Below are positions 15,271-24,500 of a stretch of 64,000 nucleotides of DNA, piece after piece. Each line of letters opens with the position of its first letter. Within the stretch, counting starts at the first letter, position 1. Source of the DNA: an uncultured Aquimarina sp. (GTDB taxonomy: Bacteria > Bacteroidota > Bacteroidia > Flavobacteriales > Flavobacteriaceae); NCBI GenBank assembly GCA_947503835.1, contig CANNFM010000011.1, forward strand, positions 62,001 through 126,000. The letters run 5' to 3'. The notes beneath the pieces were generated by a model that made no database searches, was not told the DNA's origin, and saw only the letters and a program-made list of their open reading frames with translations. The translations under genes were made by a program, and so were the position numbers.

Positions 15271-15657
15271 ATGAAAAGATCCCAATCTACATTTGTAATT
15301 TTTGCTATGCTAATGTTGGCCATTGTGCTAACTGGTTTTACAGCAAAATCTACATCACAAAATGCTACTCTCGACGGTAAAGAAGTTACCGTAGATCAGA
15401 CAAGTCCAAGTTTTTTAATTGGTACATGGATTCATAGAGATGATCCCGATACCATTATTATATTCAATGCAGATAAAACTGTAGTAGAAAAAACAAAAGA
15501 AAAGACAACCAATAATACATGGACGCACAATGATAAAAAACGTGAAGTTTGTATCGGTAGCTCAAAATGTATATACTATGAAGCCACAGAAAGTGCACTT
15601 TTCTTATACAAAAATAAAAAGAAGAGTGTATACTATAAATCAAGAGAAAAGCAATAG
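15271..15657 (+). CDS. Small secreted protein, function unknown
   Basis: A 128-residue protein with a signal peptide (about 1-30) and a small beta-rich domain beginning FLIGTWIHRDDPDTIIIFNADKTVVE, reminiscent of lipocalin-like or META-like folds that start with a GxW strand. Two Cys in REVCIGSSKCIYY could form a disulfide. I do not recognise the family. It is a single-gene unit between a tandem operator and a terminator. Confidence 0.7.
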   Translation: MKRSQSTFVIFAMLMLAIVLTGFTAKSTSQNATLDGKEVTVDQTSPSFLIGTWIHRDDPDTIIIFNADKTVVEKTKEKTTNNTWTHNDKKREVCIGSSKCIYYEATESALFLYKNKKKSVYYKSREKQ

Positions 15658-15718
15658 AATTAAATCAGATCATAAAAATGAAGCTATGATGTAATTGTAG
15701 TATTCATCAAATATAAAG

Positions 15719-15748
15719 AAAGGGTATTCATAACGAATACCCTTTGTT
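15719..15748 (+). terminator. Terminator after the 15271 gene
   Basis: Perfect 11-bp stem AAAGGGTATTC (15719-15729) and GAATACCCTTT (15735-15745), loop ATAAC, then a short T-rich tail. Confidence 0.8.
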
Positions 15749-15813
15749 TATTGTATAAGATTTGTTATATCTTTAAATAGTGTTAATCTGTAAAGAAATA
15801 TATACGTATAAGG

Positions 15814-15840
15814 TGTCCAAATAGTAAAAGTATGTTCGTC
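15814..15840 (+). promoter_or_regulatory. ECF-type promoter 1 (TGTCCA-N17-CGTC)
   Basis: TGTCCA at 15814-15819 and CGTC at 15837-15840. The surrounding block, TGTCCAAATA then AAAGTATGTTCGTCATA, is repeated almost exactly upstream of the first YCII gene. It lies 28 bp before the SRPBCC ATG. The elements resemble those described for ECF42 sigma factors. Confidence 0.75.
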
Positions 15841-15867
15841 ATAAGAGTATTATCAAAAAACTAAATC

Positions 15868-16305
15868 ATGAGCTATTCAATTAAACATCTTTTTCATATT
15901 GAAGCCTCGCAGCATAAAGTATTCGAGGCCATTTCGACCATCAAAGGACTATCCAATTGGTGGACTGTACAAACAGAAGGAAATACTACTTTGGGAGATA
16001 CAATTCAATTTGATTTTGGAGATACTGTAGGGCCATTAATGAAGGTTGTCGAACTAAAGCCCAACGAAAAAGTAGTATGGGAATGCGTATCCAGCCAGCA
16101 TGGATGGTTGGAGCATACCTTTATATTCTCATTAGATGATAATGAAGGAAAGACTCGTGTTCGGTTTTCGCATCATGGATGGGATGAGCAAGACGATTTC
16201 TATGCGATTTGCAATTTTAGTTGGGGGCGCTATATGGAAAGCCTTCGGCAGTATTGCCAAACAGGAAAAGGAGGAGCTTTTGGTAGTGAAGGGTATCAAA
16301 AATAA
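15868..16305 (+). CDS. SRPBCC (AHSA1-like) protein of the ECF42 regulon
   Basis: A 145-residue protein of the SRPBCC ligand-binding superfamily: YSIKHLFHIEASQHKVFEAISTIKGLSNWW at the start, then KVVELKPNEKVVWECV, and a C-terminal helix WGRYMESLRQYCQTG. These helix-grip proteins bind hydrophobic ligands in a cavity. No catalytic assignment is possible. It has an ECF promoter identical in layout to that of the YCII-sigma operon 500 bp downstream, so it should be co-regulated with it. Confidence 0.85.
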   Translation: MSYSIKHLFHIEASQHKVFEAISTIKGLSNWWTVQTEGNTTLGDTIQFDFGDTVGPLMKVVELKPNEKVVWECVSSQHGWLEHTFIFSLDDNEGKTRVRFSHHGWDEQDDFYAICNFSWGRYMESLRQYCQTGKGGAFGSEGYQK

Positions 16306-16331
16306 TTTTTTAAGATATAACCTTGATTCAA

Positions 16332-16358
16332 TGTCCAAATACCCAAAGTATGTTCGTC
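16332..16358 (+). promoter_or_regulatory. ECF-type promoter 2 (TGTCCA-N17-CGTC)
   Basis: TGTCCA at 16332-16337 and CGTC at 16355-16358, the same 17-bp spacing and nearly the same spacer as promoter 1, 32 bp before the first YCII ATG. It would drive the operon that includes the sigma factor, giving autoregulation. Confidence 0.75.
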
Positions 16359-16389
16359 ATACTACTATAAATAATAAAAAAATAAACAC

Positions 16390-16734
16390 ATGAAACAATT
16401 TATTTTTCTTTTCAAAGGCGGAGACGAAGCATGGGACAGCAAATCTCAAAAAGAACAAGAAGAACATATGCAAAAGTGGCAACAGTGGATTGGCGAAATA
16501 GCAGAACAAGATAAATTCTTAGGAGGCGAACGATTATACCCTCACGGAAATACGATTCACCCAGGAGGTGTTAAAATTACAGATAGACCCCTTACAGAAA
16601 CCAAAGAGTTGGTAGGAGGATATATAGTAGTAAAAGCAGATACGTTAGATGAAGCTACCAAAATGGCCCAAGGGTGTCCTGGGTTACAATGGCAGTCTTC
16701 TGTTGAAGTAAGAGAAGTTTGGCCAGAAAATTAA
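16390..16734 (+). CDS. YCII-related (DGPF) protein, copy 1
   Basis: A 114-residue YCII-like protein: FIFLFKGGDEAW, HMQKWQQWIGEIAEQ, GGERLYPHG, then ITDRPLTETKELVGGYIVVKADTLDEATKMA and EVREVW. The DGPF-type motif appears as the DRPL/KELVGG region. These dimeric ferredoxin-like proteins are the standard neighbours of ECF41/ECF42 sigma factors; their chemistry is unknown. The next gene, 12 bp away, is a paralogue with about half identical positions by eye. Confidence 0.88.
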   Translation: MKQFIFLFKGGDEAWDSKSQKEQEEHMQKWQQWIGEIAEQDKFLGGERLYPHGNTIHPGGVKITDRPLTETKELVGGYIVVKADTLDEATKMAQGCPGLQWQSSVEVREVWPEN

Positions 16735-16746
16735 AAAACAGAAAAA

Positions 16747-17088
16747 ATGAAAGAATTCTTATATCTAATACGCGGAGGTCAGGAAAAATACGAAAAAAAC
16801 TCTCCTGAAGAAATACAAAAACACATGCAACATTGGCAAGAATGGATGGGTGGTTTAGCTCAAAAAGAACAGCTTATTGGTGGGCAACCTTTAATGACCG
16901 AAGGCAAAACACTTACCGAGGGAGGAGCTAAAGTAATCGATCGCCCATTGGCAGAAGGCAAAGAACTTATAGGAGGGTATCTTCTGATAAAAGCGGATTC
17001 GTTAGAGGATGCTGCAGATATTGCAAAAGGTTGCCCTAGTTTTGAGTATGGATGCACTGTTGAGGTGCGCGAAATCAGCCCGATGTAA
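16747..17088 (+). CDS. YCII-related (DGPF) protein, copy 2
   Basis: A 113-residue paralogue of the preceding gene: FLYLIRGGQEKYEKNS, HMQHWQEWMGGLAQ, VIDRPLAEGKELIGGYLLIKADSLEDAADIA and EVREISPM. The sigma factor gene starts 6 bp after its stop, so one mRNA should carry both YCII genes and the sigma factor. The tandem pair probably arose by duplication and could form a heterodimer. Confidence 0.88.
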   Translation: MKEFLYLIRGGQEKYEKNSPEEIQKHMQHWQEWMGGLAQKEQLIGGQPLMTEGKTLTEGGAKVIDRPLAEGKELIGGYLLIKADSLEDAADIAKGCPSFEYGCTVEVREISPM

Positions 17089-17094
17089 TTTCTT

Positions 17095-18372
17095 TTGAAA
17101 GAAGACAATCACATAGACAATACACTTAACCATCTTTTTCGGCAAGAGTCGGGAAAGATGGTTGCTGTATTAATCAAAATATTTGGTACAGAAAACATCG
17201 AGATGGCCGAGGATGTAGTACAAGATGCATTGGTGAGTGCTCTCGAAACCTGGAAATTTAGAGGAATGCCCGATAATCCCAGAGCGTGGCTATATCGAAC
17301 TGCCAAAAACAAAGCCATAGATATTATTCGTCGAAATAAACACAGTACACTTATAGATTTTTCTGACCCTAATAAACAACTGTTAACCTCGGGCTATACA
17401 CTTACTATTACTATGGATAATTACTGGAAAGAAAATCAAATACAAGACGATTTTCTGGCCATGATGTACGCATGTTGTCATCCAGACATCTCACAAGAGA
17501 ATCAGATTACCTTTATCCTAAAATCACTTTGTGGATTTAGTACCAAAGAAGTAGCACGATCTTTTCTTACTAGTGAAGATACCATTTCTAAGCGCTTATA
17601 TCGTACCAAAGAATATTTCAGAAAACATAAGATTCGCCCTAAAATACCAACTCCTAATGAAATTACAACGAAAACTGCCACAGTGTTAAATGCAATTTAT
17701 TTAATGTTTAATGAAGGATATAACTCAACCCATACAGATCAACTCATTCGAAAAGATTTAATAGAGCAGGCCATGTTACTATGTCGCTCATTACTATCGG
17801 GTAAACAAACACAATTGCCCGAGGTCTATGCTCTTATGGCGTTAATGTGTTTTCATACTGCGCGATTAGATAGCCGCCTTTCGGGTGAAGGAGAACTTAT
17901 TTTACTTTCTAAACAAGATAGAACCCAATGGGATGCTGTGGTAATACAAACGGGACAACAATACCTTAATAAAGCTGCTTTTGGTGATTCGCTTACCACC
18001 TATCATATAGAAGCGGCTATAGCGTATGAGCATTGTAAAGCAAAACAGTATAAGGATACTAATTGGAAAGCAATATTAAGGTATTATGATCTATTTCTTG
18101 ACCTTATCCATGACCCTATCGTTTTTCTAAATCGCTGTATGGTTGTTTTAGAGCTTGAAGGGCCTGATACGGCATTAGTTGCCTTGCAAACCATCAAGGA
18201 TAATAAACTACTCGAAAAATATTATCTATATCATGCTGTTTTAGGCGAAATCTACCAACGACTACACCAAAATACTAAAGCCGTGAGTTGTTATCAAAAA
18301 GCAATACAACTTACCCAATCTAAGTTAGAACAAAAATTTCTTAAAGGAAAAATGGCTGGGATTCTTAATTAA
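17095..18372 (+). CDS. ECF RNA polymerase sigma factor, ECF42-type with C-terminal TPR-like extension
   Basis: A 425-residue sigma factor. Region 2 begins at LFRQESGKMVAVLIKIFG and includes ALETWKFRGMPDNPRAWLYRTAKNKAIDIIRR; region 4 includes FILKSLCGFSTKEVARSF and SEDTISKRLYRTKEYF. The last ~230 residues are a long helical extension ending in a TPR-like repeat (YLYHAVLGEIYQRLHQNTKAVSCYQKAIQL). That extension and the DGPF neighbours define the ECF42 group, which lacks an anti-sigma factor and uses the extension for control. The start is TTG 17095; no ATG fits. Two promoters with matching elements lie upstream in this window. Confidence 0.92.
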   Translation: MKEDNHIDNTLNHLFRQESGKMVAVLIKIFGTENIEMAEDVVQDALVSALETWKFRGMPDNPRAWLYRTAKNKAIDIIRRNKHSTLIDFSDPNKQLLTSGYTLTITMDNYWKENQIQDDFLAMMYACCHPDISQENQITFILKSLCGFSTKEVARSFLTSEDTISKRLYRTKEYFRKHKIRPKIPTPNEITTKTATVLNAIYLMFNEGYNSTHTDQLIRKDLIEQAMLLCRSLLSGKQTQLPEVYALMALMCFHTARLDSRLSGEGELILLSKQDRTQWDAVVIQTGQQYLNKAAFGDSLTTYHIEAAIAYEHCKAKQYKDTNWKAILRYYDLFLDLIHDPIVFLNRCMVVLELEGPDTALVALQTIKDNKLLEKYYLYHAVLGEIYQRLHQNTKAVSCYQKAIQLTQSKLEQKFLKGKMAGILN

Positions 18373-19054
18373 GTATAAAGGCCGGAAAGTTTGGGAATTT
18401 GAGAGCTAATGTCTAAAACCTACAATAACTTCTCTCTTTTTGAAATTTGATGTTTAAAAAATTTACGGTAGATCTCAAAAACAGGAATCTGTACTTCAAA
18501 AAAGATAAGGTAGACCGCAAATTGTATAGGCAGACTTGCAAATCTACCGGGCCAACTGACGAACTTGCAGGAAGCTTTAACAATTGAAGTCCACTAACCA
18601 GCAAATCTACCCGATTCTTTAACAAATTTTACAGGGGCTGTCCTGGTAATGAAGTACTAGGGGGTACTACCGAAGTACCTTTATTCACAAAATTAATGAT
18701 ATTCAAAAAGAGCGCATCCAAATATTCTTTCTAACTCCTGACTCCCGACTCCCGACTCCCGACTTCTGACTTCTGACTTCTGACTCCTGACTCCCGACTT
18801 CTAAAAAAAAATCTCCCAGTATCGAAAAATGAAACTGGGATGTAATATCATTGCATCAGAAAACAAATAATAATGGAAAGTAAATAACAGGGAAATCATG
18901 TCGGGAGAGGATACGATACTATTAGATTTTAATGTTTTATTAACAATGTAAGTTTTTGAGATATGGGAATACCATAATATTCATATATTTGTGCCCTCTT
19001 CATACGACCCCAGAGTAGAAGAACATCATTTTTTAACAGTTTTATTTTATCAAT
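18373..19054. other. Gene-free stretch with low-complexity repeats
   Basis: No convincing gene. It holds an irregular tract of GACTCC/GACTTCT units (about 18737-18802) and an inverted repeat TCCCAGT/ACTGGGA (18814-18820 and 18834-18840) preceded by a run of A, so a terminator-like hairpin on the minus strand. The next ~200 bp contain the likely promoter of the 19055 gene. A 70-codon minus-strand frame at 18413-18625 looks like repeat read-through. Confidence 0.7.
18984..18991 (+). promoter_or_regulatory. -7 box for the fibre/RHS gene group
   Basis: TATATTTG, a full consensus match, 63 bp before the ATG at 19055. The only TTG upstream is 25 bp away, slightly beyond normal spacing. Confidence 0.45.
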
Positions 19055-20524
19055 ATGAAAAAAGTATATTTTATTTTTTTTACACTTTACTCGTGTGCTA
19101 TATTTAGTCAAAACCTTTTAAATACTTCATCATGGGAGGTAGGAAGCAACATACTTCCTGATTATAAAAATGTAGGTCTGGCACAAGAAAATTCCAGAGA
19201 ACTTGGGGTTGGACCCTATGGAAATAATGTGCCCCTATGGAAAGGAAACCCTAGCGGAGATAGTAATGCCGATGGTGGGTACGAAAGCCCATATGTTACT
19301 ATAGATCATACAAAAACATATCGATTATCGGTTTGGATTAAGAAAACAAACTCGAGCAATGGTACTACGTATTTTGGTCTTTATTCTAAAGACAATAATT
19401 TACAGCATAGTACTCTAGGTTTAAATAACTCTTCGGTTGGGAATGCATATTTCTGGTATGGTGATTTACCAACTTTGGATAAATGGTATTTATTAGTGGG
19501 ATATATTCATCAAAGTAGTTATAACTCTACTGTAAAAATTGGAGGTATTTATGATGGCACAACAGGAGTCAAAGTTTTAAATGTACTGAATGATTTTAAG
19601 TTTGCATCAACTGCGGTTTCTCTTCTAAACAGAGCATCTTTATTTTATGATCCAGTTGCGGCCGATAGTCAATATTTTTATAGCCCACGTATTGAAGAAG
19701 TGAATGGAAGTGAGCCGACCATCGAACAATTGATTTCTACAGATTCATCTGGAGGAAGTGGTAATACAGCTAATGCGTCATGGATTGATGATGGGAATAA
19801 TGTGTATTATAATGGTAGTGGTAATGTAGGTATTGGTACTAATAATCCTCAAAAACTACTACATTTAAAGGAACCGGGTGTTCCTACAAATATTACAGAG
19901 GCCCATAGTCCTTATTCTCTTCTACTTTTACAGGGTAATGATGCCGGTTATGAATCTATAGCTAATAATGATCATTATAGTTGGGGAGGTTTTTTTGCTT
20001 TAGGAGCAGCTGATAATAATGGTTTAGTTGATAAATGGGGACTAATACGGCAAACTTCAAAGGCCGGTGATGGATCCTTTAGAATAACATATGGTACAAA
20101 TAAAAACGTTCATGTCAATCCTCTAATGTTCATAATAGATAATACGGGTAATGTTGGAATAGGAACCACAACTCCAGATTCCAAACTCGCCGTAAACGGT
20201 AAAATCCATGCTAAAGAAGTAAAAGTAGATCTTGTGGGCTGGCCTGATTACGTATTTAAGGATGAGTATAACCTGCCTTCTCTAAAAGAAGTAGAACAAC
20301 ATATCCAAGAAAAAGGTCATCTGCAAAATATCCCTTCTGCTGCAGAAGTCGAAAAAAATGGTGTTCTGTTGGGTGAGATGAATAAAAAACTTTTAGAAAA
20401 GATAGAAGAGCTTACATTGTATATTATTGAACAAGAGGAAAGAATTGTGGAATTAGAAGAACGAGATTCTGAAATAAAAAATATACAGGAAAAATTAAAG
20501 TTTTTACTGAATAACAAAAAATGA
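19055..20524 (+). CDS. Secreted fibre-like protein with coiled-coil C-terminus, paralogue 1
   Basis: A 489-residue protein. A signal peptide (1-19, AIFSQ) is followed by a beta-sandwich-like N-terminal region (to ~225), then glycine-rich turns GNVGIGTNNPQKLLHL and GNVGIGTTTPDSKLAVNGKI typical of trimeric tail-fibre shafts. The end is a conserved flavobacterial block (HAKEVKVDLVGWPDYVFKDE, HLQNIPSAAEVEKNG, LLGEMNKKLLEKIEELTLY) and a coiled coil of about 60 residues. The last ~90 residues are nearly identical to those of the next gene. It is not a phage gene by context: it precedes the RHS toxin genes and is likely a surface or secreted accessory of that system. Confidence 0.8.
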   Translation: MKKVYFIFFTLYSCAIFSQNLLNTSSWEVGSNILPDYKNVGLAQENSRELGVGPYGNNVPLWKGNPSGDSNADGGYESPYVTIDHTKTYRLSVWIKKTNSSNGTTYFGLYSKDNNLQHSTLGLNNSSVGNAYFWYGDLPTLDKWYLLVGYIHQSSYNSTVKIGGIYDGTTGVKVLNVLNDFKFASTAVSLLNRASLFYDPVAADSQYFYSPRIEEVNGSEPTIEQLISTDSSGGSGNTANASWIDDGNNVYYNGSGNVGIGTNNPQKLLHLKEPGVPTNITEAHSPYSLLLLQGNDAGYESIANNDHYSWGGFFALGAADNNGLVDKWGLIRQTSKAGDGSFRITYGTNKNVHVNPLMFIIDNTGNVGIGTTTPDSKLAVNGKIHAKEVKVDLVGWPDYVFKDEYNLPSLKEVEQHIQEKGHLQNIPSAAEVEKNGVLLGEMNKKLLEKIEELTLYIIEQEERIVELEERDSEIKNIQEKLKFLLNNKK

Positions 20525-21307
20525 ATTATATAAATATGAATAAAATAGTATTTGCATTTTGTTTAATTATATTCAGTTTTAGAACTGAAGCACAAGTAGA
20601 GCATATTGATGGACAAACAAAATTGATAAATCCAACGGGTAGAACATTACTAATCGAAAAGGGTGATGATGATTCTTGGTTAACGTTTCATGATCCTGGT
20701 CAATTTTGGTATTCATTAGGTATTGATAAATCAAATTCTGGAGCATTCAGTTTAAATTATGGAGGAGAACTAAATAGTTCTCAATTCGTACTAAATAAAA
20801 ACGGAAATGTGGGAATAGGAACAACAGTACCTTCTCAAAAGCTAGATGTAAATGGATCTGCAATTTTTGATCATAAACAAAATCGGTATTCTAGTATTCG
20901 CTTAGGCCATGATACAAACGATAGGATTTTTGCAGATAATTCTCCTAATAAGTATTATGGTGGCGGACTTTTTTTTCGTGTTCATAATGAAGAATTAATT
21001 GATAAGTATATAGATGTAATGATGTTTTCTGATAACGGTAATGTCGGTATTGGAACCAGGAATCCCGATTCCAAACTCGCCGTAAACGGTAAAATACATG
21101 CCAAAGAAGTAAAAGTTGACCTTGTGGGTTGGCCTGATTACGTATTCAAGGATGAGTATAACTTACCTTCTCTAAAAGAAGTAGAACAGCATATCCAGGA
21201 AAAAGGCCATCTTCAAAATATTCCTTCTGCCAACGAAGTAGAAGAAAATGGGGTGTTATTAGGTGAGATGAATAAAAAACTTTTAGAAAAAATAGAAGAG
21301 CTTACCC
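20166..21307 (+). repeat. Duplicated ~245-bp coding block in the two fibre genes
   Basis: About 20166-20410 and 21063-21307 encode the same conserved segment from PDSKLAVNGKIHAKEV to KIEELTLY with few base differences. The flanking parts of the two genes differ strongly. Given as one span covering both copies. Confidence 0.75.
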
Positions 21308-21411
21308 TCTATACGATTGCACAGGAAAAACAACTAACAGAACAGGAAGAAATAAACAAAACCATTCAGGTTCGTTTGGACAAGCTAGAAGAATTATTCA
21401 AGAAGAAATAA
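20521..21411 (+). CDS. Secreted fibre-like protein, paralogue 2
   Basis: A 296-residue shorter paralogue: signal peptide (RTEAQ), one central beta domain, two GNVGIGT turns, then the same conserved C-terminal block and coiled coil as the upstream protein. The ATG at 20521 overlaps the previous stop (ATGA); the in-frame ATG at 20536 gives a cleaner signal peptide. The nucleotide sequence of the shared end (about 20166-20410 against 21063-21307) is strikingly similar, pointing to recent duplication or gene conversion. It ends 133 bp before the RHS gene. Confidence 0.8.
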   Translation: MNYINMNKIVFAFCLIIFSFRTEAQVEHIDGQTKLINPTGRTLLIEKGDDDSWLTFHDPGQFWYSLGIDKSNSGAFSLNYGGELNSSQFVLNKNGNVGIGTTVPSQKLDVNGSAIFDHKQNRYSSIRLGHDTNDRIFADNSPNKYYGGGLFFRVHNEELIDKYIDVMMFSDNGNVGIGTRNPDSKLAVNGKIHAKEVKVDLVGWPDYVFKDEYNLPSLKEVEQHIQEKGHLQNIPSANEVEENGVLLGEMNKKLLEKIEELTLYTIAQEKQLTEQEEINKTIQVRLDKLEELFKKK

Positions 21412-21544
21412 GTTTTAACAAAAAAGCATATTATCAACTAAACTCTATTGAAAAGGGGGATTGATACAACTTTTGTGTTGTCATATTATTTTTAGAATAC
21501 AATACAGTATTAAAACCTGTTAACGATAGAAAAACTAAATAATA

Positions 21545-24500
21545 ATGATTAAAAAATTCATAATATATCTAATCATATTCTTACCTATACTAGGCATGTC
21601 TCAGCTTGGTTCTGGAGGATGTAACAAGAAAACCTTTTGGCGTGATCGCGATGGTGATGGCTGGGGGTATGCATTCGATAATGTATGTGCCTGGAGCGCA
21701 CCACCTGGCTACATAACCCCTTCTTTTCTTAAACTTGATTGCGATGATGGTAACCCAAATATCAATGAAGCTCCTACCTGGTATCAAGATGCTGATGGAG
21801 ATGGGTATGGCAATGGTGGTGTTACTAAGAAAAACTGTAGTCGCCCTTCGGGTTATGTTAGTCGTGCAGGTGATTGTAACGATGGTAATGCTAATGCCAC
21901 AGTAGTGCGCACCTGGTATCGAGATGCTGATGGTGATGGCTACGGAGTTTCTACCAGTACTAAAAGCTCTTGTAATCCACCTTCTGGGTATGCCATCCGA
22001 GCGGGCGATTGTAATGATAATAACAATGCTGTTTTTGAAGTAAAAACCTGGTATCAAGATGCAGATGGAGATGGATATGGTGCAACAAATATTACCTTAA
22101 ATTCTTGTAATCAACCTTTAGGCTATATAACCAGAAGTGGTGATTGTAACGATGGCAATGCAAATATACATCCATCTGCAGGAGAGCCTTGTAATGGAGA
22201 TGGGGTCGACAATAATTGTAATGGACAGATTGATGAGCACAGCCCTTCAATTCCTTTAATAGAAAGTATAACTCAAGAGTGTGGGGTGACTACTATAAAA
22301 AAGCGAGCACACTTTATCCAATTTGAAGTGTATTGGCAAAGTAGCCCTAATGGTACTAGTAAGGCCAATTCTGAGCGTACTATATCCCTCACTAGTGGCA
22401 ACGTATATTATTTACGATTATTTGAAATACAAACCGGATGTTGGAGTGCTGCTAAAACCATCAACTATACGATTAATGAATATCCTTCTATACCACCTGT
22501 ACCTAGCATACAAGAAAACTGCGGTAACACAGTAGTAACTCCTAGTAATGCCCCTGATGGAGTAACATGGTACTGGCAGAGCAGTGCCGCAGGAACTAGT
22601 ACTGCAAGCGCTGCACCAATAACTCGTACTGCGTCTGGAAGTGCTTACCTTAGAGGAAGAAACAGTATAGGGTGTTGGGGGAAAGCAAGAAAGATAGAGT
22701 ATACCGTTACCAATTCCTCTAGATGGTTTGAAGATGCTGATAATGACGGGTTTGGAGATCCAAATGTTTCAATAATGGAATGTGGTCAACCTACTGGTTA
22801 TGTCTTAGACAATAGTGATAGATGTCCACAAGAATATGGATCAAACCAAGGTTGTGTAGTACAACCTACCGTACCGGTTGAACCTAATTTGTCAAATGAG
22901 AATTATGTGCTGACCAGAGTCTATAAAACACCAAAGAAGCACACCGATACGTATAACTTTGCTACAGATGTAATAGAAAGTGTAACGTATTATGGCGGTT
23001 TAGGAAGACCTGTTCAAGATATTGCTATCGCGCAAAGTCCATACAGAAATGATATTGTACAACATTACGAGTATGATCAATTTGGAAGAACAGAGAAGAC
23101 ATATTTACCTTTACCAGCCAATCAAAATACGGGTAGCCTTATAAGTAATCCAATTCCTCAAATCAATACATATTATCAAAATACATATGGAGATGCCAAT
23201 CCTTATGCAGAACAACGTTTTGATGATTCTCCACTTAGCCGAGTTTTAGAATCTGCTGCACCTGGTAATGCCTGGGAGATATCATCGGGACATACCAATA
23301 AGTTTGAATATAGGGCCAATGTTGATAATGAAGTGAGAAAGTATGTTGTTGATAATAGTAGTTTTGCACCTAGTTACGTTATTTCCTCACCTAAAAGCAA
23401 TAGAAGTTATATAGCAAGAGAATCTATAGCACTTACCGATGGGGCCCATCTTACTGGAAATGTACATCTTAAAATAGCTTCTAACAACCCTTTGTTTGGC
23501 TATAGATTTTATGATGCTAATGAGCTTACAAAACAAATAATTAAGACTGAAAATTGGAAAGCATCTGATGGCCATTTAAATACAAGAGAGGTTTTTACAG
23601 ACAAAAACGGTAAAAATATAGCCGAAGTTAGTTATAGGAAAGATATACAGACCATTAAGAAGCTTGTTACAAGATATGTTTATGATGATTTTGGACGCTT
23701 AATCTATGTGTTGCCACCAAGTGTACCTCACAAAGAATTTGGAGAGCGAGGTAAAAGCAGCCAGTTTAATTGGGATTATAAGCAGTTTTTTACTAATCCA
23801 AATAAAGTAGGGCCAGCTGGTGGATCTATAGATGCATCTATTAATGATGATGTATTTAGAATAAGCGCAGATGCTTACTTCTTTAATATGCCAATAAAAA
23901 TTGGTAGAATAGCTTTTATTAATAGCAAACTTCCCAATGTAACCTTAGGAAAAGTAAATACAGACCGAGGTAATTCTGGTTATGAGGCCTATCTAAAAGA
24001 TGGTTATTTGTGTATTAGATCTAATACGAACCCTCTACCTGTGCTTAAAGAAATTAACTTTTCTTTTCAGATCACTTTTGATAATGATATTATCTATAAT
24101 TATGAAGAAGTTATAGATAACCTGGCTTTTCAATATAAGTATGATCAATACAACAGGCAGATAGCACAAAAAACACCAGGTAAAGGATGGGAGTATGTAG
24201 TATATGATCAATTAGATCGCCAGATTATGGTGCAAGATGCTAATCTTAAAAAAGATAACTTATGGTTATTTACTAAATATGATGCTTACGGAAGGCCAGT
24301 GTATACAGGTACTTATAAAAGTACTAAAACCAGATCAGCATTACAATCAGAATTAGATAGCTTTATTAATGCCTCTACTGATAAGGCTAATATAGAAGAG
24401 AGAATAAGCGGTACTACGACTATTCAAAATACAGCAATCAATTATTCTAATACTGCTTTTCCTAGTACCGGGATTACAGAACTCCTCTCTGTTTCATACT

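Noticed and set aside
18413..18625. 70-codon minus-strand frame
   Set aside because: Lies in repetitive intergenic DNA with recurring TAGAC/CTACC strings; no promoter or protein-like composition.
18737..18802. CRISPR-like or coding GACTCC repeats
   Set aside because: Units are short, irregular and without spacers; the tract is low-complexity intergenic DNA.
19055..21411. Prophage tail-fibre genes
   Set aside because: The fibre-like repeats carry signal peptides and no phage structural, lysis or integrase genes are near; the context is an RHS locus.
21590..22057. Long minus-strand frame over the MopE-like repeats
   Set aside because: A shadow of the repetitive GATGGTGATGG coding; composition is Ile/Thr-biased and unlike a protein.
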